From Caulobacteraceae bacterium (lineage in GTDB: Bacteria > Pseudomonadota > Alphaproteobacteria > Caulobacterales > Caulobacteraceae): 29,296 nucleotides of DNA. The notes beneath the pieces were generated by a model, which saw nothing but the letters and a program-made list of their open reading frames with translations, had not been told where the DNA came from and did no database searches. The DNA is taken from the NCBI GenBank assembly GCA_003136615.1, contig PLFA01000122.1:1976-31271 (forward strand), written 5' to 3'. The position numbers and the translations under genes are program-made. How positions within the stretch are numbered: the stretch's first letter is position 1; the number at the start of each line of letters is the position of its first letter. Positions 14,968 to 22,363 of the stretch are shown here, one piece after another.

Positions 14968-16376
14968 GCGAGGCGTTCGTCGCGGTTCCAGACGGCGTCC
15001 CAGATAAGAGTGGCGCGGGCGCCGATGGCATGGCCTCGCCCGCGCGCTATTGGGCCGTGGCCTCGGTGGCCCTGGCCCTCTTCATGACGGTGCTGGACAG
15101 CTCCATCGCCAATGTCGCCCTGCCCACCATCGCGCGGGATTTCGGGGCCAGGCCCTCCGCCGCCATATGGATCGTCAACGCCTATCAGTTGGCCACGGTG
15201 GCCGCCCTTTTGCCCCTGGCGGCCTTAGGCGAAAAGATCGGCTTTCGCCGGGTCTATGTCTCGGGGCTCGCCCTCTTCACTATCGCCTCCCTGGCCTGCG
15301 CCCTCTCCCGCAGCCTGCCCGTCCTTACCGCGGCGCGGGCGCTTCAGGGATTGGGGGCGGCGGGGGTGATGAGCATCAATGGCGGCCTGATCCGCTTCAT
15401 CTGGCCCCATCGACTCCTCGGCCGGGGCATTGGCCTCAACGCCCTGGTGATCTCCGTCTCCGCCGCCATCGCCCCCAGCATCGCCTCGGGGATCCTGGCG
15501 CTCGGGCCCTGGCCCTGGCTCTTCGCGGTCAATATTCCCGTGGGTGTCACCGCCTTGATCCTGGCGGCCCGCGTCCTGCCGCCGAACCCTCTTTCGGGAC
15601 GGCCCTATGACATCATCAGCGCGGGCCTCAACGCCGCGACCTTTGTTCTCGTGGTGAACGGCATCGATGTTCTGACCCGCACGCGGTCCAAGCTGGTCGG
15701 TGGCGGGCAATTGGCGATGGGCCTGGTTCTGGGCGGGATTCTGGCGTTCCGCGAATGGCCCAAGACCTATCCCCTGGTGCCCTTTGATCTTTTGCGAAAC
15801 CGCCTCTTCGCCCTGTCGGTGGCCACATCCATCGCCACCTTCGCCGCCCAGGTTCTCGCCTTTGTCTGCCTGCCGTTCCTGTTCGAGAACACCATGGGCT
15901 TCAGTCAGGTGACCACGGGTCTGCTCATCACGCCCTGGCCGGTGGCGGTGGGAATTCTCGGGCCCCTTTCCGGCTGGTTTTCCGACCGTCTGCCGGCCGG
16001 CTTGCTGTGCGGCGCGGGGCTGCTGATCCTCGCCGGCGGCCTGCTGGCCCTGGCGCTCCTGCCGGCTCATCCCACGCCGCTGGATATTGGCTGGCGGGTG
16101 GCCCTGAGCGGCGCCGGATTCGGCATCTTCCAGTCGCCCAATAACCGCATGATGCTTACCGCAGCGCCCAGAGCCCGGGCCGGGGCGGCCGGCGGCATGC
16201 TCAGCACCGCCCGCCTGACAGGTCAGACCACGGGGGCGGTTTTGGCGGCCATATTCTTCGAACTCTTCGCCGCCCGGGGCGAAGTCGTGGCCCTGAGCGT
16301 CGCGGCGGGCCTCGCCCTGGCGGCGGCGGGGGTCAGCGTCCTGCGCTTCGACGAAGGGTCGAAGGCGGAGGGTTAG
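14964..16376 (+). CDS. MFS transporter, DHA2-type drug exporter
   Basis: 470 residues, about 14 hydrophobic segments. LDSSIANVALPTIARDFGA (about 44-62) is the DHA2 signature of helix 1, and GEKIGFRRVYVSGLALF is the loop 2-3 motif A. ARALQGLGAAGVMSINGGLI follows. Such proteins export drugs, dyes or lipids using the proton gradient. Its ATG overlaps the hydrolase stop by four bases. The gene ends convergently with ParE (overlap 16,373-16,376). Confidence 0.92.
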   Translation: MSEAFVAVPDGVPDKSGAGADGMASPARYWAVASVALALFMTVLDSSIANVALPTIARDFGARPSAAIWIVNAYQLATVAALLPLAALGEKIGFRRVYVSGLALFTIASLACALSRSLPVLTAARALQGLGAAGVMSINGGLIRFIWPHRLLGRGIGLNALVISVSAAIAPSIASGILALGPWPWLFAVNIPVGVTALILAARVLPPNPLSGRPYDIISAGLNAATFVLVVNGIDVLTRTRSKLVGGGQLAMGLVLGGILAFREWPKTYPLVPFDLLRNRLFALSVATSIATFAAQVLAFVCLPFLFENTMGFSQVTTGLLITPWPVAVGILGPLSGWFSDRLPAGLLCGAGLLILAGGLLALALLPAHPTPLDIGWRVALSGAGFGIFQSPNNRMMLTAAPRARAGAAGGMLSTARLTGQTTGAVLAAIFFELFAARGEVVALSVAAGLALAAAGVSVLRFDEGSKAEG

Positions 16377-16699
16377 GACTCAGCGCTATCCAAAGATAGT
16401 CTGGCAGCGAGGCGCGTCATCAAGTCCATGCGTTCATGAAAAATCGCCACGATCAGGGCCGGGGCGTTTTCCCGCGGCAGGCAAAACAGGTAATGTTTCT
16501 CGCAGCGGGTCATCCGCAATTTCGGAAAAAGCGCGCTCATGTCCTTGAAGCGACCTTGGCCGGCGGCAAGGTCGGCCAAACCGCTTTCGAGTGTGGCGAC
16601 ATAGCGGCGCACCTGGGCTTCACCCCATTGCTTGCGGGTGTAGCGGATGATTTCGCGCAAGTCGGCTTCGGCCGCCTCCGTGAGGCTGTAAGCCGTCAA
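16373..16699 (-). CDS. RelE/ParE-family toxin
   Basis: 108 residues. It begins MTAYSLTEAAEADLREIIRY and continues TRKQWGEAQVRRYVATLESG, the ParE first strand and two helices, then FPKLRMTRCEKHYLFCLPRE and ALIVAIFHERMDLMTRLAARL, the C-terminal sheet and tail. All blocks are present and the gene is intact. Target (gyrase or mRNA) unknown. ATGA overlap with the upstream antitoxin gene. Confidence 0.9.
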   Translation of the reverse strand: MTAYSLTEAAEADLREIIRYTRKQWGEAQVRRYVATLESGLADLAAGQGRFKDMSALFPKLRMTRCEKHYLFCLPRENAPALIVAIFHERMDLMTRLAARLSLDSAES

Positions 16700-16947
16700 G
16701 CGCGGCTCGCGGCCAACTCTTCGTCGAGAATTTCGCCAACGCTCTTCGCGGATACCTTCCCCGCCAGGCCCTCATTGATGCGTGTTCCCAGCAAGGTTCT
16801 CAGCTCCCGCCACGCCTGATCGGTGCCAGCATCGCCGGGGAACAAGTGTTCCAGTGCATATTGCTTTATCGTCTTGCCCTGCAAGGCGGCCAGCGCCTTC
16901 AGGCTCTGGTGCTGTTGGTCTGTGATGTCGATCGTCAGACGGCTCAT
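16696..16947 (-). CDS. ParD-like antitoxin
   Basis: 83 residues. MSRLTIDITDQQHQSLKALA followed by ALQGKTIKQYALEHL is a ribbon-helix-helix DNA-binding region of the ParD-like type. The charged tail ends SVGEILDEELAASRA. First gene of a coupled pair with the ParE-type toxin. Upstream lies a CCACA-TT-TGTGG inverted repeat. Confidence 0.85.
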   Translation of the reverse strand: MSRLTIDITDQQHQSLKALAALQGKTIKQYALEHLFPGDAGTDQAWRELRTLLGTRINEGLAGKVSAKSVGEILDEELAASRA

Positions 16948-16983
16948 AGGGAAAGGTCCTCGGATTTAGGCTTCCTCACATTA

Positions 16984-16995
16984 CCACATTTGTGG
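16984..16995 (-). promoter_or_regulatory. Candidate operator of the second ParDE-like pair
   Basis: CCACA-TT-TGTGG, five-base inverted arms 37 bases upstream of the ParD-like ATG. Short, but well placed for an autorepressing antitoxin. Confidence 0.3.
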
Positions 16996-17020
16996 GGCCT
17001 ATCGCTACAAAGACCGGCTA

Positions 17021-17037
17021 GTGTCTACGTTTGGAAT
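17021..17037 (+). repeat. Left terminal inverted repeat of the candidate element
   Basis: Pairs with 18,594-18,610 at 14 of 17 positions, with an outside TA dinucleotide. The longest frame of the following hypothetical gene would begin inside this repeat, which argues for a later start. Confidence 0.4.
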
Positions 17038-17170
17038 TTTCAGACAGTTGGCCACATCGCCGCAATCATGGCGCACGCCGTTTCGACTTGGCGGACCCTC
17101 ATCGTTGTACTGGGCGGCAGCCTTCGTTTCCTCGCTCGCAACGGCCAGCACACCGACCGTCACCAGTGAC

Positions 17171-17605
17171 ATGGCGCAGGATCGGCGCGACTACGAACAT
17201 GAGATCGCCGGTCTCAACGCTGGCTTGGGTCCGGGCGATGTGGCCGGTGATCCGACCCTTGCTCAGGCGAAATTCAAAGCTCAGCGGGCGGTAGAGATTG
17301 TGGGGAAGTATCGGGCGTTGGCTCAGAAGCGATTGGCTGAAGCGGGCAATCCCGGTCGCAACCCAGCCCTCATCGAAGAGGTGTGGAGCTACGAAGCCCA
17401 AGCGGCGGAAATAGAGCTTCAGATGGTGGATTTGCTGATCGCCAACCGCTCGAAGCGGGCGGTTCAGGACGACAAGTTCACCTTCTTCGACAACGACGTG
17501 CTGGCCGAATACAACGCGGACATCATCGCCATTCAGGACATCGCGAAGAAGGGGGATGCTGCCCGCGCTGAGATCAGCGGCTCGAACGCACCGGTGGCGC
17601 CTTGA
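17171..17605 (+). CDS. Hypothetical protein, helical, unknown function
   Basis: The frame is open from a GTG at 17,021, but that codon lies in the inverted repeat; the first internal ATG is at 17,171 (MAQDRRDYEHEIAGLNAGLG), giving 144 residues. The body is alanine- and charge-rich and probably helical, ending DIAKKGDAARAEISGSNAPV. Just upstream, another frame reads MAHAVSTWRTLIVVLGGSLR, which looks like a signal sequence; a one-base indel near 17,150 would fuse the two, so the real product may be exported and the gene frameshifted. No family recognised. It converges with the GIY-YIG gene. Confidence 0.55.
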   Translation: MAQDRRDYEHEIAGLNAGLGPGDVAGDPTLAQAKFKAQRAVEIVGKYRALAQKRLAEAGNPGRNPALIEEVWSYEAQAAEIELQMVDLLIANRSKRAVQDDKFTFFDNDVLAEYNADIIAIQDIAKKGDAARAEISGSNAPVAP

Positions 17606-17609
17606 CAGT

Positions 17610-18467
17610 TCAGTTGTCGTTCAGACCGCCTTGGACAGTGTTCAGGCGCAGTTTCCAGTTGGTCTCGATGGCCACCAGTTCATCAACCGGCATTTCGTGG
17701 TTGGTAATTTCCAAGATCGTGAAGACGAAATTGCGTGGGTCGCACAGCCTCAGCTTCTTCGCGTCCCCGCCCTTCTTGAGGTGGTCGGACCATCGTTGCC
17801 AGATGTTGTTTTCGCTACCCGCAGAGCCGACGTAGCCCTTCGATTGAGCCGTGTCGAAGATGTAGTAGATGCCCCGCCAGCGGCTTAGCTCCCGCTCCCA
17901 CGATTTGTGGAACATAGTCAGTTCGGCCCATGTGAGCCTGACCTGTTTCCAGTGGGGAATTTCTTCCACAAGCTGGCTCTGTTCGGTGATCGCCTCGATG
18001 GGGAAGACGTTGTTCCCCGCCCACCGGTGCCAGCCTACTTCCTTGCCTGGCCAACTGACGACCATCTTGCCTTGCCACTTGGCCAACGCCTCCGTGGGCG
18101 TGAGCGTGAAGTAGAGGAAATCTTCGCGGGCGGTTGGTCGGTGGCCGTGCTCCCATAGCTTTTGGTAGGCGGCCATCTCAGCGAATTCGGCTGATGTGAT
18201 GGTCCGCTGTCCGTCGCGGCTGTAGAGCCCCAAAAAAAGGGCCTTGCCGGGCTTGTGGCCGTAGAAGGAAGCGATGTGCGTGGCCTTGGCCATCGCCTTC
18301 TCTACGGTCGGGTTTTGCGTCGCCTGATAGGCATCGAACGCGTCGTGGTGGTCGCTCACCAAAGCCGGGAAGACCCGGTTCAACTCCCTCTCCGTTGGCC
18401 GGTGGCGCAGCACCAGCACCTTAGCAGGGTCTATGCCTTGCTTGATGAGAAGGTCGTTCAACTCCAT
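17610..18467 (-). CDS. GIY-YIG nuclease-domain protein with an unknown N-terminal half
   Basis: 285 residues. The C-terminal domain (about 196-285) is GIY-YIG: RGIYYIFDTAQSKGYVGSAG carries the GIY (199-201) and YVG (212-214) motifs, Arg225 in NIWQRWSDHL matches the catalytic arginine, and Glu268 in VAIETNWK matches the metal-binding glutamate. The first about 190 residues are not recognised. They hold ALFLGLYSRDGQR, WEHGHRPTAREDFLYF and NNVFPIEAITEQSQLVEEIP, which suggest a folded domain. GIY-YIG domains occur in restriction enzymes, homing endonucleases and repair proteins. With no methylase beside it, the role is open. Confidence 0.85.
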   Translation of the reverse strand: MELNDLLIKQGIDPAKVLVLRHRPTERELNRVFPALVSDHHDAFDAYQATQNPTVEKAMAKATHIASFYGHKPGKALFLGLYSRDGQRTITSAEFAEMAAYQKLWEHGHRPTAREDFLYFTLTPTEALAKWQGKMVVSWPGKEVGWHRWAGNNVFPIEAITEQSQLVEEIPHWKQVRLTWAELTMFHKSWERELSRWRGIYYIFDTAQSKGYVGSAGSENNIWQRWSDHLKKGGDAKKLRLCDPRNFVFTILEITNHEMPVDELVAIETNWKLRLNTVQGGLNDN

Positions 18468-18593
18468 GCGGCCAAGCTATACCGCTAGCTCGGAACTCGG
18501 AAATCGCCCTCAATTTGATCCGCGAAGCGACCCGAAACTTATCCGGTTCATCCATGGTCAGCCTCCACCGCTATACCCGGTCAACGATTTCGG

Positions 18594-18610
18594 ATTTCAA
18601 ACTGAGACAC
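18594..18610 (-). repeat. Right terminal inverted repeat of the candidate element
   Basis: Reverse complement GTGTCTCAGTTTGAAAT; see the left repeat at 17,021-17,037. TA follows at 18,611-18,612. The 18,468-18,647 gap holds nothing else I can name. Confidence 0.4.
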
Positions 18611-18647
18611 TACCCAAGACCGAGCCAACCTCGCGCGGCTCTTATGG

Positions 18648-19055
18648 CTAGTTCGCGTCCAGATAGTCCGCCACGGTGAGGTCGAACATCGAGAGACCCT
18701 CCTCCAGAAAGTCGCTCACCAGCGGGATTTCGGCCACATAGCGGGGCGTTCGCGATCGACCGATATCACCCCAACCCTGGCGGGCCTCGCTCCATTCGGC
18801 GAGGCTGAAGTCACCGCGCCCCAGCCAGATGAGGGCGATCAGGTCGCGCTGCTCATCGTCATTGAGATCGCTGATCGCCGAGACCAGTTCGTGGCGCGTG
18901 TCGTCCTCCGGTCCGAATTCCAGAGCATCCACGCTGCCGTCATCGCTGGGATTGGAGCCGCTGTCCGGGTCGGTCTGCTCGACCTTGACGTCATATTGCC
19001 GCGCCTTGAGCAGGATCGCGAAGGCGCTGTCGGGGGAGAGGGTCAGTTCAGGCAT
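18648..19055 (-). CDS. DUF3775-family protein
   Basis: 135 residues from the ATG at 19,055, which has GGAG about six bases upstream; a longer frame to 19,136 is less likely. MPELTLSPDSAFAILLKARQ, DVKVEQTDPDSGSNPSDDGS, RHELVSAISDLNDDEQRDLI and ALIWLGRGDFSLAEWSEARQ follow the DUF3775 pattern closely, ending in VSDFLEEGLSMFDLTVADYL. A small acidic cytoplasmic protein common in alphaproteobacteria; function unknown. Confidence 0.88.
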   Translation of the reverse strand: MPELTLSPDSAFAILLKARQYDVKVEQTDPDSGSNPSDDGSVDALEFGPEDDTRHELVSAISDLNDDEQRDLIALIWLGRGDFSLAEWSEARQGWGDIGRSRTPRYVAEIPLVSDFLEEGLSMFDLTVADYLDAN

Positions 19056-19138
19056 GTCGGCTCCGGGTGTCGCCATGCCTAACGAGCGGCGGCGGCGATA
19101 GGCTCCGTCACCGGGTTCCAAATCGAACACCCCCAACC

Positions 19139-19174
19139 GTCATCCCGGGCGGAGCGACGCGCAGACCCGGGACC
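19139..19174. repeat. REP-like hairpin, left member of an inverted pair
   Basis: Begins GTCATCCCGGG and ends CCCGGGACC, so CCCGGG (19,144-19,149) can pair with CCCGGG (19,166-19,171) around a GC-rich loop. This GTCATCCCGGGC...ACCCGGGA form is typical of alphaproteobacterial intergenic REP-type elements. Confidence 0.6.
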
Positions 19175-19226
19175 TAGGCGACTGGGCGTGGCGCCTGGTT
19201 CGCTGTTGAAACGCACAGACTGATCA

Positions 19227-19267
19227 CCCGGGGCCCGCATCTTTGCTGCGCTTCGTGCGGGATGACG
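19227..19267. repeat. REP-like hairpin, right member of an inverted pair
   Basis: The opposite strand begins GTCATCCCGCACGAAGCGCA. CCCGCA (19,234-19,239) pairs with TGCGGG (19,256-19,261). It is inverted relative to the left member, about 50 bases away, and lies just past the lysC stop, where it could stabilise or end the transcript. Confidence 0.6.
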
Positions 19268-19273
19268 ATCATG

Positions 19274-20527
19274 TCACACCTTATCCAGCCCATAGGCGGC
19301 GTGCAGGGCGCGGACGGCGAGTTCGGTATAGGCCGCCTCGATGAGCACGCTGATCTTGATCTCCGAGGTGGAGATGACCTGGATATTGACGCCGCGGCTG
19401 GCCAGGGCGCTGAACATGGTCTTGGCGACGCCCGCATGGCTGCGCATGCCCACGCCGATGACCGAGACCTTGGCCACGTCCTCATCCACAGCGATGTCGG
19501 CGAAGCCGATTTCGTTCTTGGCCGCGCGGACGATCTCCACCGCCCGGGCGGCGTCGCGCTTGCCCACGGTGAACTCCATATTGGCCGCGCCCTCGGCCCG
19601 GGCATGGCTCTGGACGATCATGTCCACATTCACATTGGCGTCGGCCAGGCGCCCGAAGATCTGGGAGGAGACCCCGGGCGTGTCGGGGAGGCCATAGAGG
19701 GTGATCTTGGCTTCATCCCGGCTGAAGGCCACGCCGCTGACGATCCGCTTTTCCATGATCTCCTCCTCGTCGCAGACGATGGTGCCGGTTCCATTTCCAT
19801 CGCCCTGGCCCGGTTCGATGAAGCTTGAAAGTACGCGCACCGGCACGCCATGGGCCATGGCCATTTCCACGGAACGACTGTGCAGCACCTTGGCGCCCAG
19901 GGAGGCCATTTCCAGCATTTCCTCATAGCTGATCTTGGCCAGGCGCCGGGCCTTGGATTCGATGCGCGGATCGGTGGTGTAGACCCCGTCCACGTCCGTA
20001 TAGATGTCGCAGCACCCAGCGCCGATCGCCGCGGCTATGGCGACCGCCGTGGTATCCGAGCCGCCCCGGCCGAGCGTGGTCAGGCGCCCACCGCGGGTCA
20101 CGCCCTGAAAGCCCGCGATCACCGCGACGACGCCCTCATCCATGGTCTTGGTCAGGTTCTCTGGCGGGATCTCGTCAATGCGGGCGCGGCCGTGAGCGTC
20201 ATCGGTGATGATGGGGATCTGCCAGCCGAGCCAAGCCCGCGCCGGCACGCCCATGTGGCGAAGGGTCATGGCCAGGAGCCCCGCCGTCACCTGCTCGCCA
20301 GAAGCCACGACCACGTCATATTCATCATCGCTGGCCGGCAGGGCGGGATCGGCGGCGCCGGCGCCGTCTGTCCAGGCCACAAGCTCATTGGTCTTGCCGG
20401 CCATGGCCGAGACCACCACGGCCACGGGGCGGCGCGCCGCCTCGGCCTGAACCAGACGGGCGACGCGGCGAATGCGCTCGAGGTCGGCCACCGAGGTGCC
20501 GCCGAATTTCATGACCAGACGTGACAC
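19274..20527 (-). CDS. lysC: Aspartate kinase
   Basis: 417 residues. VMKFGGTSVADLERIRR opens the amino-acid kinase domain (the KFGGTSV motif); LGRGGSDTTAVAIAAAIGAG (about 154-173) holds the conserved GGSDT site. Two ACT domains follow (about 265-335 and 345-410), including VSSQIFGRLADANVNVDMIV and KVSVIGVGMRSHAGVAKTMF. It phosphorylates aspartate, the first step towards lysine, threonine, methionine and diaminopimelate, and is normally feedback-inhibited through the ACT domains. The start is GTG at 20,527; the internal ATG at 20,512 begins exactly at MKFGGTSV and is an alternative. Divergent from ubiG. Confidence 0.96.
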   Translation of the reverse strand: MSRLVMKFGGTSVADLERIRRVARLVQAEAARRPVAVVVSAMAGKTNELVAWTDGAGAADPALPASDDEYDVVVASGEQVTAGLLAMTLRHMGVPARAWLGWQIPIITDDAHGRARIDEIPPENLTKTMDEGVVAVIAGFQGVTRGGRLTTLGRGGSDTTAVAIAAAIGAGCCDIYTDVDGVYTTDPRIESKARRLAKISYEEMLEMASLGAKVLHSRSVEMAMAHGVPVRVLSSFIEPGQGDGNGTGTIVCDEEEIMEKRIVSGVAFSRDEAKITLYGLPDTPGVSSQIFGRLADANVNVDMIVQSHARAEGAANMEFTVGKRDAARAVEIVRAAKNEIGFADIAVDEDVAKVSVIGVGMRSHAGVAKTMFSALASRGVNIQVISTSEIKISVLIEAAYTELAVRALHAAYGLDKV

Positions 20528-20664
20528 GTATAGAGCCGCGGTTGTTCCTTAAGGAGCGGGGGCTTCTATAGGCCGAGGCCGGGCAGCACAACTGAACAGC
20601 CCGCCTGCCGCCTCTGAGCTCAGCCCGCGTTGACGATGCGCGCGCCAGGGTTCAGCAAGAACCC

Positions 20665-21435
20665 ATGACCGCCGTGACGTCCAGCATTGATCCCGCCGAT
20701 GTGGCCCGGTTCGCGGCCCTGGCGGAAACCTGGTGGGACCCGAAGGGGCCGTTCGCGCCCCTTCATAGGCTAAATCCCGCGCGCCTTGCCTTTATCCGCC
20801 AGAGGAGCTTGGCCCATTTCCATCGCGATGGCGCCAAGCGGGCGCCGTTCGAGGGCTTGAGGCTTCTGGATGTGGGATGCGGTGGGGGGCTGCTCACCGA
20901 GCCCATGTCACGCCTGGGGTTTTCGGTGACGGGCGTCGACGCATCGGAGGAAAATATCGCCACGGCGCGGGCGCATGGGGAAGCGCTGGGCCTCGCCATC
21001 GACTATCGCGCCGCCACGGTGGAGGGGCTTCTGGCGGCGGGCGAGGCGGAGTTCGACGTGATCCTGAATATGGAGGTGATCGAGCATGTGGCGGATCCCG
21101 GCGCCTTCCTGCGCGACTGCGCCCGGCTCCTGGCGCGGGGCGGGCTGATGATTGTGGCGACCCTGAACCGCACCGCGGCGTCCCTGGCGCTCGGCAAGAT
21201 CGCCGCGGAATACGTTCTGCGCTGGGTGCCGGCCGGCACTCACGACTGGCGCAAATTCCTCAAGCCCGACGAGCTCCGCGACTTCCTGGCCGAGGAGCGG
21301 CTGGAGGTAGAAGGACCCTTTGGCCTGGCCCTCAATCCCCTCACCGGCCGCTGGACCCTCGGAGACGACGCCAAGGTCAATTACATGATGACCGTGAGCC
21401 GGCCGGCGGCGAAGGCCCGGAAAGCGCGAGCCTAA
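20665..21435 (+). CDS. ubiG: Ubiquinone biosynthesis O-methyltransferase
   Basis: 256 residues. DVARFAALAETWWDPKGPFA and PLHRLNPARLAFIR (about 12-45) are the UbiG signature; LLDVGCGGGLL (67-77) binds S-adenosylmethionine; VILNMEVIEHV and AGTHDWRKFLKPDEL are later family blocks. It carries out both O-methylations in ubiquinone synthesis at the membrane surface. The lysC-ubiG divergent arrangement is common in this group of alphaproteobacteria. It ends seven bases from the convergent ABC permease gene. Confidence 0.95.
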   Translation: MTAVTSSIDPADVARFAALAETWWDPKGPFAPLHRLNPARLAFIRQRSLAHFHRDGAKRAPFEGLRLLDVGCGGGLLTEPMSRLGFSVTGVDASEENIATARAHGEALGLAIDYRAATVEGLLAAGEAEFDVILNMEVIEHVADPGAFLRDCARLLARGGLMIVATLNRTAASLALGKIAAEYVLRWVPAGTHDWRKFLKPDELRDFLAEERLEVEGPFGLALNPLTGRWTLGDDAKVNYMMTVSRPAAKARKARA

Positions 21436-21442
21436 TCCCGCC

Positions 21443-22363
21443 TCAGATCGGGTCGCGGTAGCGCCGCAGCCACACCGCCGCGCCGAAGAACGCCGCGCCG
21501 ATGACGACCCCGAGCCAGACATCCACGCGGCCAATGAAGCCCAAGGGGTCCACATCCGTGAGCATCATATGCATCGCGCTGCCCGGGTTCTGAGAATTGA
21601 AGGCGGCGTCGGCGGCGCCGAACAGGCGGTGGCCCAGCAGGTTGGCGATATGGTGGGTGCCGAGCGCGATCTGCTCAAAGACGCAGAGGCCGATGGGGGG
21701 CAAGATCGCCCACAGGAAGGTGACGCGCCGCGCCCAGCCGGAGACCAAGAACAACCATCCGAAGACGGGGACATACCAGATGGCGGCGGTGATCAGGCCA
21801 TAGATCAGCATGGTCTCCCGCGCGACCGGGTCGAGGGAGCTCAGCAGGGCCATGGGGCTGAGGCCATGGGCCGCGAAGACCACCATCTCCACCACCAGCA
21901 TCACGAAGTGCAGAGGGAACACCACGCCCAGCACAATGGCCGGCATGACGAGGAGGGGTATGGCCGCCTTGGAGAGCACGGTGAGAAAGTCCGAGACCGG
22001 CATGGACTTCCAGAACAGGATGCTGCGGTCGCGCCGTTCATTATGCAGGGCGCCCAGGCTGTAGAAGAGCGCCACGATGAATCCGGCCAGCATCACCAGG
22101 ACGGCGCCGGCGCCGAAGGGGGCGGCCAGATCACCGCTGTCGAGGTCCGCCAGCGAGGTCAGTTTATGGAAATGAGAGAGCATGCTCATGCTCACGAGAA
22201 AGCCCAGCAGAACCACCGCCGCCGCGACGATGGGGGCCACATAGAGGGACCGGTTCTCCCAGAGCTCCCGACGCACCGACCAATAGAATGGCCGAACCGC
22301 ATGCGATGGGGCCGGCGGCGTGGCGGCGATGGTGGGATCGAAAGTGTCGGATGGCGCGCTCAT
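21443..22363 (-). CDS. ABC-2-type transporter permease
   Basis: 306 residues, about six hydrophobic segments (about 40-62, 85-110, 135-165, 185-205, 210-232, 275-295). The loop HNERRDRSILFWKSMPVSDF (about 117-136) is typical of ABC-2 permeases encoded next to YtrA-type regulators. Its start overlaps the ATPase stop by four bases. With the ATPase it would form an exporter; the substrate is unknown, but relatives respond to cell-envelope stress. Confidence 0.88.
   Translation of the reverse strand: MSAPSDTFDPTIAATPPAPSHAVRPFYWSVRRELWENRSLYVAPIVAAAVVLLGFLVSMSMLSHFHKLTSLADLDSGDLAAPFGAGAVLVMLAGFIVALFYSLGALHNERRDRSILFWKSMPVSDFLTVLSKAAIPLLVMPAIVLGVVFPLHFVMLVVEMVVFAAHGLSPMALLSSLDPVARETMLIYGLITAAIWYVPVFGWLFLVSGWARRVTFLWAILPPIGLCVFEQIALGTHHIANLLGHRLFGAADAAFNSQNPGSAMHMMLTDVDPLGFIGRVDVWLGVVIGAAFFGAAVWLRRYRDPI

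Larger units (their letters stand above)
17021..18610. mobile_element. Candidate transposase-less element bounded by inverted repeats
   Basis: GTGTCTACGTTTGGAAT (17,021-17,037) and, on the opposite strand at the other end, GTGTCTCAGTTTGAAAT (18,610-18,594) match at 14 of 17 positions. Both are flanked outside by TA (17,019-17,020 and 18,611-18,612), as expected for Tc1/mariner/IS630-type insertion, which duplicates TA. Inside are only a hypothetical gene and a GIY-YIG gene, no transposase. Composition is somewhat less GC-rich than its surroundings. Inverted pairs of this quality occur by chance in a window this size, so placement at both edges of the gene pair is the main argument. Confidence 0.4.
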
